Shown here piece after piece: positions 37,705 to 47,842 of a DNA stretch of 64,000 nucleotides. The stretch comes from Myxocyprinus asiaticus (Eukaryota > Chordata > Actinopteri > Cypriniformes > Catostomidae): assembly GCF_019703515.2 (NCBI RefSeq), contig NC_059372.1:28181431-28245430 (forward strand), read 5' to 3'. The position numbers were made by a program, and so were the translations under genes. The notes below the pieces were generated by a model. The model made no database searches. It saw only the letters and a program-made list of their open reading frames with translations, and had not been told where the DNA came from. The first letter of the stretch is position 1. Every line of letters begins with the position of its first letter.

Positions 37705-37885
37705 CTGGAAAACATAAAAAAGGCTTTTGAAACCAAGGTAGCAATGAACAGCCACAGCTAGGCAGTGTTGGGTAACTTTTCAAATTTGCTATGTAAAATT
37801 TCAATTTGCTATGCAATTCTATTATAAATACAGCACATTATTATTCACTGTAGTGTATTTATGAAGTATTTATTTATATTTTTAG

Positions 37886-38978
37886 CAAATCCAGTATCCT
37901 CAGAGACATCCTCCACTGTTCAACCTGGTCCAATTGACATTGATATACCAACTGGTGAGTAATTGGGGGGGGGGGGGGGACTCATGGTGCTCTTGTCTTG
38001 TCACGTTCTTAATTTTGTTTTTCTGTATGGCAGGAGGTTTATAGCATATCAGGACCAAGAACTTTTTTCATTTGATGGTTTCACTTTTTTAAACATGCAC
38101 TGACATGTCTGGTAATCTTCATTATGATTTTCTACTTTAGTTTCAGCAGAGGCAGTGCCTCCGACAGCGGCCCTTGGCTACTCAGCGACATTTAAGCCCT
38201 GGGAAAAAGAATGGAATCCTATCCAGGACAAAATGGTAAGCTAATTAGTACAAATATTAATTGTTTGTCATGTCACACACTATTATCTGATTAATAGCTG
38301 ACAAAATAATAGAAAAATGCTTTGCAGCTTCACACTCAAAACCAAAAGTCAGCTTTGCAGCATAAAGGATATGACAAGTCCGCTTTTCAGCACAACACTC
38401 TATATGAAACACTCTGGTAGCAGACACGTAGTCACTGGCCTGTCCCTCTCTCTGCGGCTGGGCCGTCTGTTATCTCCCCCGAATCTCAATGCAAATAGAA
38501 ACAGTAATTAGTAACAATTCATCTCAGGTGGTTGTCCTTACCACTTTCTCTCTCCCCAGACAGGCGCTCAACCACGCCCTCATGTCCACAAACATCTGTT
38601 GATTACATTAAGTTAATGTTATCAGTAGACCATTAGTAACAAGAGATGTAAGACTCTGGATGGCAGTCTCTGTTGAGAGTATTTATGTATGTCAGTTGTG
38701 CACCAATGCCATAGCTTTTTCCTATGCAATACTTTAGATTAATCTTGTTGTTATTGTTTGAAAGGCATGGCCAGAGGTTTGCCTTCTGGACTGATGAGGC
38801 CAGAAGCTTGCTCCAGGGAACCCTTCAGCCAGTATACAGAGTGCCAAGATGACAGAGTCCCATCACTGAGGAAGTTCAAGTCCACATGCAGGCTGTCATT
38901 GACCGCACTGCAGAGGAAAAGAGACTGGTGTACTTCATTGTACAGTCACAGGGAGCTAAGCAGCATTTGGTGGTACTT
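37886..38978 (+). pseudogene. 3' exons of the HMGXB3-like copy
   Basis: 37886-37954 (SSTVQPGPIDIDIPT) and 38141-38235 (VPPTAALGYSATFKPWEKEW, then NPIQDKM) have clean acceptors and donors (gtgagt, gtaagc) and keep phase. The block from about 38765 reads HGQRFAFWTDEARSLLQGTL, QPVYRVPR, a stop, then ITEEVQVHMQAVIDRTAEEK and RLVYFIVQSQGAKQHLVVL. The last part looks like a helical C-terminus. Assignment to the same gene rests on position and splice phase only. Confidence 0.45.
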
Positions 38979-39439
38979 TGACAATGTTCACATTTTCTCA
39001 TCAATACAGACTAACTCTTAGTAAAGATTCACACAGGGCCTTTGTTAGGAATATTTTCTACAGACGTATCATTTAACTATGCAGCCCATTTATTGTATCT
39101 TTATCTTAAATGTATGTATATATTTAATGTAACTGACATTTAACGCTAGAATAAGCAATGTATTCCAGAAGCATTTTTGTTATATTTGTTTAAAGTCTCT
39201 TTACATCCCGACGGCAATCAATAAATCAAGTGCTCTGATAATGAAAGTAAAAAAATCTGTTATCTATGGCAGTCACAGGCCTGTAAAAAGCCCGTCCAAT
39301 CATTTCATTTGGTACGAAAGAATTGATTGGTCGCCTACCTGCATGCACTCTGCCCATGTACTCATTGTGCGTCACCGGAGTCTTCCACAAGGCTTGGCGG
39401 ACACATTGCTAGAGCTAGCCAGCAGATAGCACAAGAATG

Positions 39440-39605
39440 GCAGACAACCCTGCTGAAAAGACCAGCTACAACCAGCCTAAGCTCTTTGGCTGGCTTAAGC
39501 TGGTCACCCAGCCTGGCCAGGCTGGTCATTTGGCTGGTTTTAGAGGGGTTTTACCCACTTTTTAGCTGGTCAGGCTGGGAGACCAGCTAGCCTCCCATCT
39601 TAAAC
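39440..39605. repeat. 'accagc/gctggt' inverted-word repeat
   Basis: aagaccagctacaaccagcc, ctggcttaagctggtcaccc and gctggtcaggctgggagacc form a short near-palindromic repeat related to 12461-13008. Confidence 0.7.
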
Positions 39606-40069
39606 CAACTTAGCAATTTAAGGAATAGTTCACCCAAAAATGAACATTTGCTGATAATTTATTCACCCTCAGGCCATCCAAGATGTATCTGAGTTTCTTT
39701 CTTCATTAAAAAAGAATTTAAGATATTTAGGGTTTCATTTCAGGCCGCCTCCTTTAAACAATGCAAGTGAATGTACTCCATGTTTTGACGGTCCACAATG
39801 CATATTTAGGGTGCATCAAAATAATCCAATCTTCTGAACCCAAATGATTGATTATTTTTAGAAACAAAACAATACTTATATACTTTTTAACTACAAATGT
39901 TCGCTTCCGTACATCTTTGTGAGGCCCGCTCATGAGAGGGATGACGCAAGCTCGTTGGTAAGGTCACGCATCACGTGGAGGAGCAGACAGGAAGCGCGTC
40001 ATTGTCTACAAGAGAAGGAGAGCTGTACAAAAGTTAAATTGTCTTTGCTGTAGATTTGTATTTGTATAA

Positions 40070-40372
40070 GTGCATTGTTCAAAATGGTCATTTGGTGTGT
40101 ATCCTGGATGCTTCCTCCTTCAGAAGCCCCAAAGAAAATGCACGCCGGGAAAAATATTAACTTTTCATCAATTGCCTATACGTGATCATGATCGATTGAA
40201 GCTCTGGCATATCACGCTGAACCTGGATATCAGTACACCCCTACATTCTCTCAAATATTGGAGGGTGTGCAGTGAACATTTTACCCCTGAGGATTTCAGA
40301 CCATCGAAAGAAACAAAGGATCGATATCTGAATTCATCGGCTGTGCCCGTGCTGTTTTTCCAGCGAACTCAG
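40070..40372 (+). pseudogene. THAP-domain exon
   Basis: From 40070 the frame reads GVYPGC, then FHQLPIRDHDRLKLW, YWRVCSEHFTPEDFRP and SSAVPVLFFQR. These are the hallmarks of a THAP zinc finger: conserved FH.LP, Trp, C..HF with the Zn Cys and His, and AVP near the end. The domain is about 85 residues, the usual size. The first Zn ligand is Gly here (ggt where Cys tgt is expected), so the finger is probably dead. A donor, gtatgt, follows at 40373, so this was the 5' exon of a spliced gene. THAP domains bind element ends in P- and Kolobok-type transposases. Confidence 0.8.
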
Positions 40373-40394
40373 GTATGTGTGAAACCTTTGTCAT

Positions 40395-40597
40395 TGTTAC
40401 GCCTCCCTCGGGCTCTGCACCTCCCTCAGCGCTCCGTTCCTCATCACCCAATTTCTAATTCACCACACCTGCACTCAATTCACTCGCTTATCACTGCCTG
40501 CATAAATATCTCACCTTCACGCCACTTCACTGTCAAGTCTCACACAAAGGACACTTGGTTTCACTAACTACAACATGTGTGGCTTGAATTCCTGACA
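40395..40597. mobile_element. Small solo LTR with 5-bp target duplication
   Basis: Begins tgttacgcctccctcggg and ends gcttgaattcctgaca (TG...CA). It is flanked by perfect gtcat repeats at 40390-40394 and 40598-40602. It contains a TATA-like gcataaatatc. At 203 bp it is short for an LTR. It lies in the intron after the THAP exon. Confidence 0.75.
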
Positions 40598-40770
40598 GTC
40601 ATATAGTCTATATATTTCTGCTAAAGAACAAACACAAGTAGATAACGCAATGGCATTGCTCCGAAATAAAGGTTGGTTATTTACTGCAGTAATGTTTTTT
40701 TATTATCTGAAAATGATTTTGTTTTGTTTTATATTGTTTTGAAATTGTTTTAGACTGTTTTGGTCTGTGA

Positions 40771-41412
40771 ACGGCTGTGTCTCGTTTGGAAGGCTGCGTC
40801 CTCCAGAGGTCGCATTTGTCGGCTGCATACGTCATCGAGAGTGTCTTGTTTCATAAAAGCGAGTAGGACACTTCAAATTCGACCTTCTTTCACAGGAATT
40901 CGGAGGATGCATGAGGTGTATCCTTCATGGGCACTCACAACCCACAATTCTTTGCTTCAACGGAAATGTCTTAAAAAAAAATGACGCCAATTTGCCCGTA
41001 AATATGATGTTCAAACGCAAGTAATGTTAATTCCCAAGTTGAAGTACCTCAGTAGATGGGTGCAGAGTATATAATATGTATAATTATATTAATACATAAT
41101 TAAAATAATGTATTAGACTAAAACTGCACATGAAAAATCTATTTTCTTTTGTCTTTACATCATTATAACGCTCCTAAAATTGATCTCATACATTCCCTTC
41201 TAAAGGGACTTTGTTCCCTTCTCACTCGAAGCACTCGTGCTTGTTGAAGAGTGACGTGCTGTCATAGCAACCATGTTACGTTCCGTTTCCGTTTGTCCTA
41301 CGAAGGCCGTCTCCTTTAAACGATATTTGTTTAAAGGAGGACACTCGGTATACTGCAGCCTTCAAAGGACGCGTCCTACCTAGCATGCAGCCTTCGAAAC
41401 GAGACACAGCCC
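40771..41412. mobile_element. MITE nested in the THAP element
   Basis: Left end ggctgtgtctcgtttggaag then gctgcgtcct, and right end agccttcgaaacgagacaca then gc: imperfect inverted repeats of about 30 bp. The interior has no recognisable gene. Confidence 0.7.
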
Positions 41413-42345
41413 AAGTTTCTCTTGTAAACAATGACGCGCTTCCTGTCTCCTCCTCCACGTGACGCGTGACCTTACCAACGAGCTTACGTCATCCCTCTCA
41501 TGAGCGCACATCACAGAGATGTACGGAAGCGAACATTTGTAGTTAAAAATATATAAGTATTGTTTTGTTTCTAAAAATAATCAATCGTTTTGGTTCAGAA
41601 GAACTTTATTTGTCGACTGGAGTCGTGTGGATTATTTTGATGCACCCTAAATATGCATTTTGGACCGTCAAAAAATGGAGTACATTCACTTGCATTGTTT
41701 AAAGGAGGCGGCCTGAAATGAAATCCTAAAACTCTTAAATTCTGCTTTGATGAAGAAAGAAACTCAGATCTTGGATGGCCTGAGGGTGAATAAATAATCA
41801 TTTTTGGGTGAACTATTCCTTTAGTTAACCCAGCAGTGATTATGTTCTTCTTTTACTATTTCAGTGAAGAGGAGGAATTTAGTAGAGGGATAGACAAACA
41901 ATTGAGGAAATGAATGTTACATACTTCGCAATCTGGGGTTTGAATATTTATGGGTCAGGAAAAGTCAGATGTCAATATCATGTTATTTCTATTTGGATTT
42001 CTTGCATCTCTCTCTCTCTCACTTTCTATAAAAAAAAATTGTTGTCAATTCAAAGGGGCTTTATTGACATGAAAGTTTCAAGAAACAGTGTTGCCAAAGC
42101 AACAAAATACAATTTGTCCAAATTTTTGGACAGTACACATTAACAGTAATATTAATTATTACTGTGTGTGGATGCATGCATGTGCTCTGTGTGTCCTGAT
42201 CATTCACTGTCCCTCAGGTTGTGGCATGTTGATGCATATTGGGCAGCAAGATATGCCCTGTCTCCTTCTACTAGGAGTATTTTTAATTTTGAAAGGTCAT
42301 TAAGCTCTTTTAAACCTGAAAATTGAAATTACAGAATTGAACATG

Positions 42346-43471
42346 TTAAAGGTGTAATATGTAACCATTTTCATGTAATATTTGCCCATTTTTTGCCAAT
42401 GTGTGAACGGCTTGTAACGCAGCTTAAAAAACGAGCCCTTCCCGGACTTCCTAGGTTGCCTATTAAAGCCTGTAGACTGATTATTATGTGAAGGGATCGG
42501 GTCGCTTTTGCCAGGAAAATCCAAAGGATGTGACGTTTATGCGTGCTCCCGAGTGCTTCTCTTCCGCTATTCAACAGCGACAACAAACTGCAACACTAGG
42601 ATATGTTATCTTAGAGATGGAATCCAGCAAATGTCCAGCTCCCAGCACAACACCTACTCCTACACAAACTCCGAGCGAAAACTAGAGTGAACATCGGCAG
42701 GGCATTTGATTCCTGAAGGGACCTGAATTGGCGTTCTTCTTATTGGACAGGTAAGCTTACATAACTGGAAAGCATGTGAAATATAGTTCCATAAGGATTG
42801 ATCTGTGTAATTTTAGCTAAACTACAATAACACATGAAATGAATGCTAGACAATGTTCAAGATAATGCAGAAAGCTCCAGTCATTAGTGCAACGTAACTT
42901 GGTTATACAGAAAATATATACAATCTATTATTATAAAACAATAGCGCATCGATATCTCAAAATGACAGTTGTGATGGAATCACATCAATACTGAGTTGTG
43001 TCAACATATTTGTAATGTACAGTCTATTTTATAAACAGCTTCTGTCATCATCCACTAAATTTAGCTAACAGCTATTGATAAAGCTGGCTAGCTAGCTAAC
43101 GTCGACATAGGTTATTGTATAAATGCAGTCAATGTATCATGCAAAGGAAAGTGATTACTTCAAACTACAGTCTTGCATAGTCAGACCTATATCCACACTT
43201 TGTTTTAGCCCTGTTCCAGCACTGGCGAGTCAAATATAATATACAGTCTCAACTATTGTAGTAAAACAATCATAACTGTGTAATTTTAATTATGCTACCT
43301 CATCTGTCAGCATGATGCCAGTGAATCACGTTGTCTCTTTGTATGTTCATCTTGTCATCTTGCTCGCGTCCCTATGGAATGTGTGCACCAGTGCGAGCAT
43401 GAGCAACAGGTAGCTGGCTGCAGGTGTCATTAATAACAAGGGTTTCTGATTCTTACATACTGCACCTTTAA
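42346..43471. mobile_element. Non-autonomous element, 'ttaaaggtg..tatgtaa' ends
   Basis: Starts ttaaaggtgtaatatgtaac and ends cttacatactgcaccttta plus a. A truncated inverted copy is at 55488-56118. It contains an exon-like stretch with an open frame (42488-42685) and a donor-like gtaagc near 42750; whether this is a captured exon is unknown. Confidence 0.75.
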
Positions 43472-44365
43472 AGTAAATGTTCCTTATTTCATTCACTTCT
43501 CTCTCTCTCTCTCTGTCTTTCTCTCAGGAGTCATGCAGCTCTTAGCAACCAAGTGGAATTGCAAGACAGAAAGTAGTATTTGGGTGGAATAAACCTTTAA
43601 AACTATAAGTCGTTAGTATTTGGTGGGAATACTGCCTTGGTTGCACTTTTTCGGTCAGCCAATTCGATAGGTGCGCTGTCACAAAAAACTAGGGTCCTAG
43701 AAAGGCGGTCCTAAAACTGCAGCCTCATCTATTGCAGGATTATACTATTGCTTGTAATGGCGATCAATCCAACGCGGCTCATTATTAACCACCAAAGTCA
43801 CTAAACAGCACACCGCCTCCCCATACTCTCCACTGAGGGAATTGCATATTATCAGTCCATAGAAAATTAAAGAGTTGCAAGAAAACCATAACAAAAAGAA
43901 AAAAGAACGATCATTATTTGCACCCAAAACACACGTTTTATGCACTTAAAATTAACTTTATGTCTCAGTTTTTTTAATTATAAACTTTTGCCATGCTCTG
44001 TCATTGCTGTTAGATTTTCATTCATGTAATGTTTAATGCACTTTTTAAAAATGTCAGAAAGAGCTCTTTTTGTGATGCTCTTTTTGTTAGAAATAAAAAA
44101 ATGGAATACATGTTCTTCCTTTTTGTACTTTTATGTTAAAATGATAATCCTACTCAAAAGCATGTGACATAGAATAGAATTAGGTTGAAAGTAATCCAAA
44201 AGTAATAGGATTAGATTACTACAAAAATGTAATCTATGAGATAACATTACTGATTGCATTTTTTGTCATGTAATTTGTAATCAGTACCTGATTACAGTTC
44301 ATAAGTAATCCGCCCAACATTCTTACCATAATATAGGCTAATTTTATATAATTTAAACATTCAGG
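43472..44365. other. Non-coding repeats, (CT)n tract
   Basis: A (CT)n run at about 43499-43526 is followed by the module shared with 33560-33640. A 'taatccaaaagtaatagg'-type dispersed repeat is at about 44190-44325. No gene is recognised. Confidence 0.5.
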
Positions 44366-44601
44366 CAGTTTCCCTGACAGCGATTAAGCCTAGTCCTAGA
44401 CTAAAACGGCCTTTTAAACCAGATTAACAGAAATCTACTTTCTTAGTCATGGTCTGAAATAGTCCTAGACTTAGCCTAGTTCTGAATTTAGTATGCTGAT
44501 TTCCTGAAGGAGAGCTACTCCAGGACTAAATTGAGGCTTAAATTAAACCTCCCAGGAGGCAGGATTAACTTCAGATTAATGTCGTTTGTCAAAGAAGACA
44601 C

Positions 44602-45552
44602 ATGGATTACTTGGACTATGTCAATGAAGATCAACGTGTAGCACCAGCTAGACAAGTTCTTGCTGACAGAAGTGACCTATTGCAACATTTTGATGAAATT
44701 AGTTTTCGAGATCGTTTTCGAATGCGTAAACTAAAAGCTGCGGTGATTATTTCAATTTTAGAACCCAGGCTTTCAACTGTGACCCAAAAAGGGTGGCCTG
44801 TATCAGTTTGTCTCCAGGTGCTCATAAATTAAAGGTTTTTGGCATGTGGCACCTTTCACAGAAAACCGGGGATTTATGTGGTGTCAGTGAAACAACAGTA
44901 TTTTAAGTCAATCACAGCGTATGCAGGGCCATTTGTGAATTAAGAGGACATTACATAATCTTCCCTGATGCTACAACCCAGGCTAACTACAAGGTACAAT
45001 TCCATGAATATGGGAACTTCTCAGGCTGCAAAGGCGGAACCCATATTATCCATACTCCAGATGCTGAGGAGTACAGGAATTGCAAGAACTGGTAAATGTC
45101 CAAGGTGTATGCACTCCCCAGTTACAGTTTTCAAACATTGTTGCATGTTGGAAAGGTTCAACTCATGATTCTCGGATACTCAGTTTGACAGAGGAGATCA
45201 CAATGGAGTATTGCTTGGTGACAGTGGGTATGCACAGATTAATTTTTTGTTTACACCATACTTGCGCCCAACAACAGCTGAGCAATGGCGCTACAGCCAG
45301 GCTCATATGCGCACTAGGGGTCTAGTAGAGCGCATGTTTGGAAGAGTTGTTTTTAGTGCCTTCGGAAAACACTTAGGTTCAAACCAAGAAGATACTGCAC
45401 TGTCATCTGTTCTTCACAACCATCTGAAACAGCATGGATGCCCAGATCCTCCAATAGAAGAGGATGACTATCCAGATGTACCACCATTTACAACAGACCC
45501 CAGAGAAGGACTTGCATACAGAGATGCTTTTGCATTGTGCCACTTTAAGTAG
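44602..45552 (+). pseudogene. HARBI1-like nuclease/transposase, decayed
   Basis: Starts MDYLDYVNEDQRVAPARQVL and continues ISFRDRFRMRKLKAAVI then ILEPRLS: the N-terminal helical part of PIF/Harbinger nucleases. Stops occur at 44830 and about 44905, with shifts through 45000-45200 (CRAICELRGHYIIFP). The end is open: 45211-45552 with LLGDSGYA (catalytic Asp), LVERMFGR (catalytic Glu) and a C-terminal tail DDYPDVPP. HARBI1-type proteins cut element ends as DDE nucleases and need a SANT/Myb-type partner for nuclear entry and DNA binding; such a partner is encoded alongside. Confidence 0.88.
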
Positions 45553-45718
45553 ATATTTTTTACATTTACCTTTTCATCCTTCTGCTCGGATCAGATACAT
45601 TTTCACATGTAATGAGCAAATCAAATATATATTAAAAGTAAAAGTTTATATTTTGTCTGGTATGTTACAGAAACAGAAACCATAACATCCAACATGAGTT
45701 AATAAAACAATATTTATT

Positions 45719-46431
45719 TCACAGATTCATGTCTTGATGTGACATTTGAGATAGTTGCATCTCTCTCCCCTTCATGTCCAGTTCTACTTGCAGTATCTTA
45801 ATTTTTATTTCATGCTCCTCCTTAAGATACTTTAACTTATGTTTGTGAAATTCAATAGCCAGCCTTTCATGAATAAGGATTCTTTTGTTTTGGTGTCCAG
45901 TACTGGCAGACACTGCCACTTTTGCTTCTGAGGATGTGGAGGGTAAACCGCCTTGCAACCCTTCAGTTCGGTCCATATGACTTTCTCCTTGAAACAAAAA
46001 CAGTTCATATATATGGTCAAATAAATGCAGATTAAATTAGATGATGTCTCACATCAGATGACACAGAAGCAAGACAAAGTTTGAAAGGAGAGAAAGAAAT
46101 GGCAAAGTAAAATGTACTTCTATATGTACTTGTCATAATTTCATGTACTGATGATTCTTACCAGAAGTGGTTGTATTGTTCTTGTAGATGTGTGCTCATT
46201 TGCATTGAATTCCTTACAAATAGATTTCCAGGCATTCCTTTTCTTTGATTCCACATCTGATGTGTGCAGTTTATTTTCAGTGATAGGGTGTCTTGAAACT
46301 ATTTGCTTTAAAATTGTTTTCTCATGCTCAGTAAAGTTTTTTGATCTCAGTCTCTTTTCTGCTGCCATTGTTTCCCTTGGATTTGCTTCTCCAGTTTCAT
46401 ACAATTTTAGGCTTTTCTGGGTCCATTCCAT
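45719..46431 (-). pseudogene. SANT/Myb-like partner gene of Harbinger element 1, middle exon missing
   Basis: Exon at 46431-~46163 (minus): AAEKRLRSKNFTEHEKTILK, ITENKLHTSDVESKKRNAWK and FNANEHTSTRTIQ, a Myb/SANT-like trihelix with donor gtaaga. Exon at 45997-45719: SASTGHQNKRILIHERLAIE then FHKHKLKYLKEEHEIKIKIL, a charged coiled-coil C-terminus, ending TGA. In the related gene at 47843-48753 a 199-nt acidic exon lies between these two; here it is absent, so this copy is probably defective unless it splices directly. Confidence 0.82.
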
Positions 46432-46527
46432 GTTTTATAGGTGACCTCGTCCCAGCTAATTCAGACTAGCACATGTGGTTTTAAATTAAGATTGTTTACT
46501 TTAGTTCAGGACTCCATAGTCCAGGTG

Positions 46528-47372
46528 CAGGGTTGGGGAGTAACGGAATACATGTAAAATGTATTACGTATTTAAAATACAAAATATAAGTAACTGTATT
46601 CCACTTCAGTTACAATTTAAATAATTGGTAATAAGAATACAGTTACATTCAAAAAGTATTTTGATTACTGAAGAGATTACTTTGCATTTTATTGTCATTT
46701 GTTTCATTTAATATTTAGTCCTTTTAGATGGAAAAATGTATTCATATAAATGAAGCGATCCAAAGTGCATTTGAACAGCGGTGAAACACTTTCTTATGAT
46801 GTGTTACATTCATACGAGCAGACAGAGAAGTAAGTTTGAAGTTTGGAGCAGAAGAAATAGAAAGAAACCTTGTGTAAATTGTCAGCTTTACGCTAAGCTA
46901 AAATGCTATTTCTGGCCATTTTACATGCACGTTACCAGGCACGATCATATTTTTTTATCAAGAAAATTCACGTTGGATCATAATTTCTTTTTTCTAGTAA
47001 GATCTTTGATATTAGGGCAAAAATCATATTCTTGATAATAATTTTTGTATTGTTTTCCTGTAAAAAATTTCAAAAAATCCTTAAAACAAGATCAGTTTGA
47101 TTTGTCCTGTTTTAGAAACAACACTGCATAAGATATTTAGGTTTTTCAGAGAATGTATTTTTAACATGTGTATTTTGTCTTACTGTACTGGCAGAGTTTT
47201 TATAGTCAAAACAAGTGAAAAAATCTACCAGTGCTGAAGAAGTAATCCAAAGTATTTAGAATACGTTACTGACCTTGAGTAATCTAACGGAATACATTAC
47301 AAATTACATTTTACAGCATGTATTCTGTAATCTGTAGTGGAATACATTTCAAAAGTAACCCTCCGAACCCTG
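46528..47372. mobile_element. Non-autonomous hAT element nested in Harbinger 1
   Basis: 845 bp from cagggttggggagtaacgga to agtaaccctccgaaccctg, flanked by perfect 8-bp repeats tccaggtg (46520-46527, 47373-47380). It is an inverted relative of 6103-6759; both contain tatgatcgtgcctggNaaNatgca-like sequence and the ttttNgattactN module. No transposase frame. Confidence 0.95.
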
Positions 47373-47842
47373 TCCAGGTGTTAGTAATCGGTACTTAATC
47401 TGTGTTTCAGAAAGCCATTTTTTAAACCATGATTAACTATTCTAGATTAAGGCCTACTCATAGCTTTCAAAAAGTGCATTAAACATTACATGAAAAAAAT
47501 AAAAATAAAAAATTTACATGATAAATAATATACATTTGTCACATTTACCTAAAATATAAAGAAAAGAAAAACTCAAGTTTTCAATTGTATGATGTTCTGT
47601 TTCACAGACAGGGCTTAGATTAAGACAGGATTAGGCCTTAATTTTTACTAGTTAAACAAGGACATTTAAGTAGCTTTCATGAACGTGGTTTAAATTTGGC
47701 TTAGTTAGTCAGATACTATAGAGTCCTGGAGTAAGTTAAGTAAGCCTAAATGAGAACACCTGGGTGTTGGTCTAATGGTGCTCATAAAAACCCAGAATGG
47801 AATAGAAAACACTATTGCTGGTGTGAATCTTGAGACAAAACA

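Larger units (their letters stand above)
34452..38980 (+). pseudogene. HMGXB3-like / KDZ-associated multi-exon gene copy, decayed
   Basis: A spliced gene with at least nine blocks joined by plausible GT-AG introns: 34452-34623, 34853-36101, 36230-36368, 36506-36710, 36813-~36935, ~37095-37704, 37886-37954, 38141-38235 and ~38765-38978. The product resembles the HMG domain-containing protein 3-like family of fish, whose cysteine cluster (CxC4 type) and C-terminal region are related to KDZ transposases. Cellular function is unknown to me. Lesions: frameshifts at an A run near 35187, near 36073 and near 36312; stops at 35842-35844, in block five, and near 38851. Several exons are still open over 60-200 codons. 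It could be a relic of a transposable element or of a domesticated multicopy gene. Confidence 0.6.
39618..41824. mobile_element. Large TTAA element with ~400-bp inverted ends and a THAP exon
   Basis: The left arm 39618-40020 (ttaaggaatagttcacccaa, gcaagtgaatgtactccatg, actacaaatgttcgcttccg) is repeated in reverse at 41400-41824 (cggaagcgaacatttgtagt, ggagtacattcacttgcatt, tttgggtgaactattcctt). Ends have TTAA and match the small MITEs in this window. Between the arms are a THAP exon, a solo LTR (40395-40597) and another MITE (40771-41412). TTAA ends plus THAP fit Kolobok-type transposons. The catalytic part of the transposase is absent here. Confidence 0.8.
44366..47420. mobile_element. PIF/Harbinger element 1 (two genes, hAT inside)
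   Basis: Left end ggcagtttccctgacagcga then ttaagcctag. The right end, as reverse complement, is ggctttctgaaacacagatt then aagtacc: weak inverted repeats. It contains a HARBI1-type transposase on the plus strand and a SANT/Myb-like gene on the minus strand, converging. A hAT element (46528-47372) is inserted just inside the right end. I found no clean 3-bp target duplication. Confidence 0.75.
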
